A stretch of DNA of 64,000 nt from NCBI RefSeq assembly GCF_030056655.1, contig NZ_JASHIE010000019.1, forward strand, positions 91,160 to 155,159, in the 5' to 3' direction. The notes under the pieces are model-generated. The model worked only from the letters and a program-made list of their open reading frames with translations, did not search any database and was not told where the DNA came from. Origin of the DNA: Flectobacillus rivi (GTDB taxonomy: Bacteria; Bacteroidota; Bacteroidia; Cytophagales; Spirosomataceae). A program made the position numbers and the translations under genes. Shown one piece after another: positions 62,023 to 64,000 of this stretch (positions are counted from its first letter, which is position 1; each line of letters starts with the position of its first letter).

Positions 62023-63432
62023 TTATTTTATTAAACTAGCCCAATTCAAGATTTCTGGGTAAAGCTCCTTCACTTTCTTACGATTGTCCAGAGAGATTAA
62101 TTTGTCAGTAAATTCTCTAAATTTCAAATATTTACGTCGGTTTACCATCAAATCTATCCTTGAGTCAATGATTTTTAAAGCTGCTTTTTTATCGAAAGTT
62201 TGACGTACATATCTACAAAATACAGCATGAGTCATATACTCATTAAATACAGATAAGGCAGTTGAATATCGCTCTGTATCACCTCCAGCACTTGCCCATA
62301 TCTCTCTATTACTGAAGATAGATTTTATTTGATGTTGGTATTTAAGCGATAGCTTATTCACGTAATTATGGTCTATCTCAGTGAATACTATGCCAGAAGC
62401 ATATCCTATTCTCTCTTTTCTATTGGGCATTTTTAGCGTTTCGAAAATCTCAGGACCACAAACAAACATAACAGATTCTGTGAAATAACCTTTTCCGAAA
62501 GGTAGAAAAGTTAAAAAGTTTTGTGTACTGTGAGTGGCACGGATTAGTGGTGAATACACTATTTTGTAAGCATTGAATTTGTTATCAAAGTTCTGTTCAA
62601 GCCAAGTCCACATTTTACGTACAGGCATTAACTTCTGCTGTTTTTTGATAGACTTCGTGTAATATGAATTATGATCAGCAAAGAATTTCCTGTAATTGGA
62701 GGTTTTAGCAAAATCCTCTATTTCAGGAATTAATTTTTCAAAAAGACTCGAAAAACTTCTGTCATCGTTGCCCATTATATAAAAGTAAGGCTCTTTTCTG
62801 ATGATTTTGTCTCCTTCAAATGAAAATGCTAGACTATTCTCACGAAAATCATAATATGCTTCGAAGTAATTTTTCTTCGTGGAATCGATGGCTTTGAAAA
62901 CAGAATGACCTAGAAAAGGCGAAAAATAGTTGAGTACTTTTTGATAGTATTTGGAACTTTTGTTAAGATTATTGGCAGTTTGCCCTCTCTTAGATAAAGT
63001 CCAAACAATATTAGCAAGCTCGTAAACCTCTGGTATGTCGAAGTTGACCTTTTGGGAGTTTTCAGTAATATAATCTGCTGAAAAGTACGCTGTCACGGCA
63101 TTAACTCTTAGTCTGTGGGTGAATTTTCGTCCGTTTAATTCCATTGGGACAAATATCTGCTTAGCAAATGGGAAGTTAGAATAATTAATTCTTACAGTAT
63201 CATGACCACTAATAATTAAATAATAGGCATTTTTGACTGCATCATTACCCATATCTAGCGTATCGCTATCTATATTTTTGAAGGTCTCTGGTTCTTTCCA
63301 AGTGGGATAATATAACTTAAATGAATCTGATTTGATTGAAATGGTTCGTGGGTAAATGACTTTTACACTTTTGTCTTGTGCCAGTAATGATAAGCCTGAA
63401 AGTATCAGGGAAAGCAGGTAGAAATATCTCAT
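62023..63432 (-). CDS. Secreted DUF4932-like protein, possible metallopeptidase
   Basis: 469 residues with a signal peptide (LLSLILSGLSLLAQ). The C-terminal half has EIDHNYVN, NEYMTHAVFCRYV and a basic tail, a pattern like DUF4932 proteins of Bacteroidota. The nearby Glu/His residues could form a zinc site, but no classical HExxH is present, so peptidase activity is only a suggestion. Confidence 0.7.
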   Translation of the reverse strand: MRYFYLLSLILSGLSLLAQDKSVKVIYPRTISIKSDSFKLYYPTWKEPETFKNIDSDTLDMGNDAVKNAYYLIISGHDTVRINYSNFPFAKQIFVPMELNGRKFTHRLRVNAVTAYFSADYITENSQKVNFDIPEVYELANIVWTLSKRGQTANNLNKSSKYYQKVLNYFSPFLGHSVFKAIDSTKKNYFEAYYDFRENSLAFSFEGDKIIRKEPYFYIMGNDDRSFSSLFEKLIPEIEDFAKTSNYRKFFADHNSYYTKSIKKQQKLMPVRKMWTWLEQNFDNKFNAYKIVYSPLIRATHSTQNFLTFLPFGKGYFTESVMFVCGPEIFETLKMPNRKERIGYASGIVFTEIDHNYVNKLSLKYQHQIKSIFSNREIWASAGGDTERYSTALSVFNEYMTHAVFCRYVRQTFDKKAALKIIDSRIDLMVNRRKYLKFREFTDKLISLDNRKKVKELYPEILNWASLIK

Positions 63433-63720
63433 GGATAAGGTGTGAAATTGTTAATTTAGATTTATTGACTGTATAGATGATAAATAGTATTGCAAAATAA
63501 AAATGTATAAGTGGAACCACAAATTACTTTTATGAATAATTAAGTGAAATTAAATTGTTTTGCCTGCTTTAAGGCATAGAATAGAGGTTAAAATGAGTTT
63601 CTCATAAAAAAGAGAAGCTTTTACCTTATGCCTATAACTTACTCTACCCGATGATTTTTGGGAGAAAAAAGGAAAAGGTTGAATTTTGTGTTGCAAAACG
63701 ACCAAAACCAACCTTTTCAG

Positions 63721-64000
63721 ATGAAAGAGTTCATCCACTACAAAGTTACTAAAATCTTGTTTACGATTCCACTGGCAACAAATTTAGCCCGTAAAAAAAC
63801 AATTTCTGACATTCTGTTAGGACTGATTGAAAGTAGAAAAGTTCAATTCCATGAAATAGCCCTTCACGTCGCAGGTAAAGCAAAAACAGCCTCAACTGAG
63901 CGTCGCATTCAGGGATTTTTTAAGGATTTTAACTTTGATTTCTGTAAAGTTTGTTGTGCCCTAGCCTTATTTTTACCCCAAAAGAAAGTTTTTCTATCTA
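63721..64000 (+). mobile_element. Insertion-sequence transposase, N-terminal part (IS4-like), cut by window edge
   Basis: An ATG at 63721 opens a frame that runs off the right edge after 93 codons. It has a basic N-terminus and TASTERRIQGFFKDFNFDFC, a region typical of IS4-type transposases of Bacteroidota (RRIxRFF). The catalytic DDE residues lie beyond the window. The spacer before it (63433-63720) should hold the left terminal inverted repeat, but I cannot fix it with one end only. Confidence 0.75.

Overview
The window reads as chromosome of a low-GC member of the Bacteroidota, most likely order Cytophagales (Spirosomataceae/Cytophagaceae type). The reasons are a fused CcoN-CcoO cbb3 oxidase, a reg_prop/Y_Y_Y hybrid sensor, GH125 and GH20 glycosidases, few Shine-Dalgarno sites, and intergenic spacers full of palindromes and short-word repeats. 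This placement is inferred from family content; no rRNA or tRNA gene was seen.

0-15.7 kb is a mixed metabolic region. It starts with a sensor cut by the left edge, followed by a TonB-C-like protein, an SDR, a transglutaminase, a GH125 alpha-mannosidase, a small lipoprotein, an IlvD/EDD sugar-acid dehydratase, GNAT acetyltransferases, an alpha/beta hydrolase, and a GlxA-type regulator divergent from a VOC protein. A DoxX/DUF1801 pair and a GNAT/hypothetical pair follow.

15.8-32.5 kb is a coherent oxygen-limitation region: PAS histidine kinase, receiver-CRP fusion regulator, universal stress protein, solo cyclic-nucleotide-binding protein, FNR-like regulator with four candidate Fe-S cysteines, the copper ATPase CcoI, a fatty-acid desaturase, a PhyH-type dioxygenase, a truncated globin, and CcoS, CcoNO, CcoQ, CcoP and CcoG. 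An FNR-like box lies between the FNR gene and ccoI.

32.5-53.2 kb holds small membrane proteins, a large SF1 helicase, a multi-PAS hybrid kinase with two receivers and an HPt domain, a GH20 hexosaminidase, DUF1398, a nucleoside hydrolase, an AraC/SDR pair, CopA with a CopZ-like chaperone, and a B1 metallo-beta-lactamase carrying all six zinc ligands.

53.3-58.3 kb is an AT-rich run of six short same-strand genes (SUKH-like, Imm11-like and unrecognised proteins) separated by related hairpins, plus the C-terminal scrap of a possible toxin. It looks like an orphan immunity-gene array. 58.4-64 kb has a VOC protein, an SDR/HxlR divergent pair, a DUF2975/XRE operon with a paired-palindrome operator, a macro-domain protein, a secreted DUF4932-like protein and a transposase cut by the right edge.

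Intergenic DNA is unusually structured. There are four copies of a 180-250 bp element with terminal inverted repeats, a GCGGCCGC core and covarying stems; about six copies of a symmetric terminator-plus-palindrome module; and several smaller repeat families.
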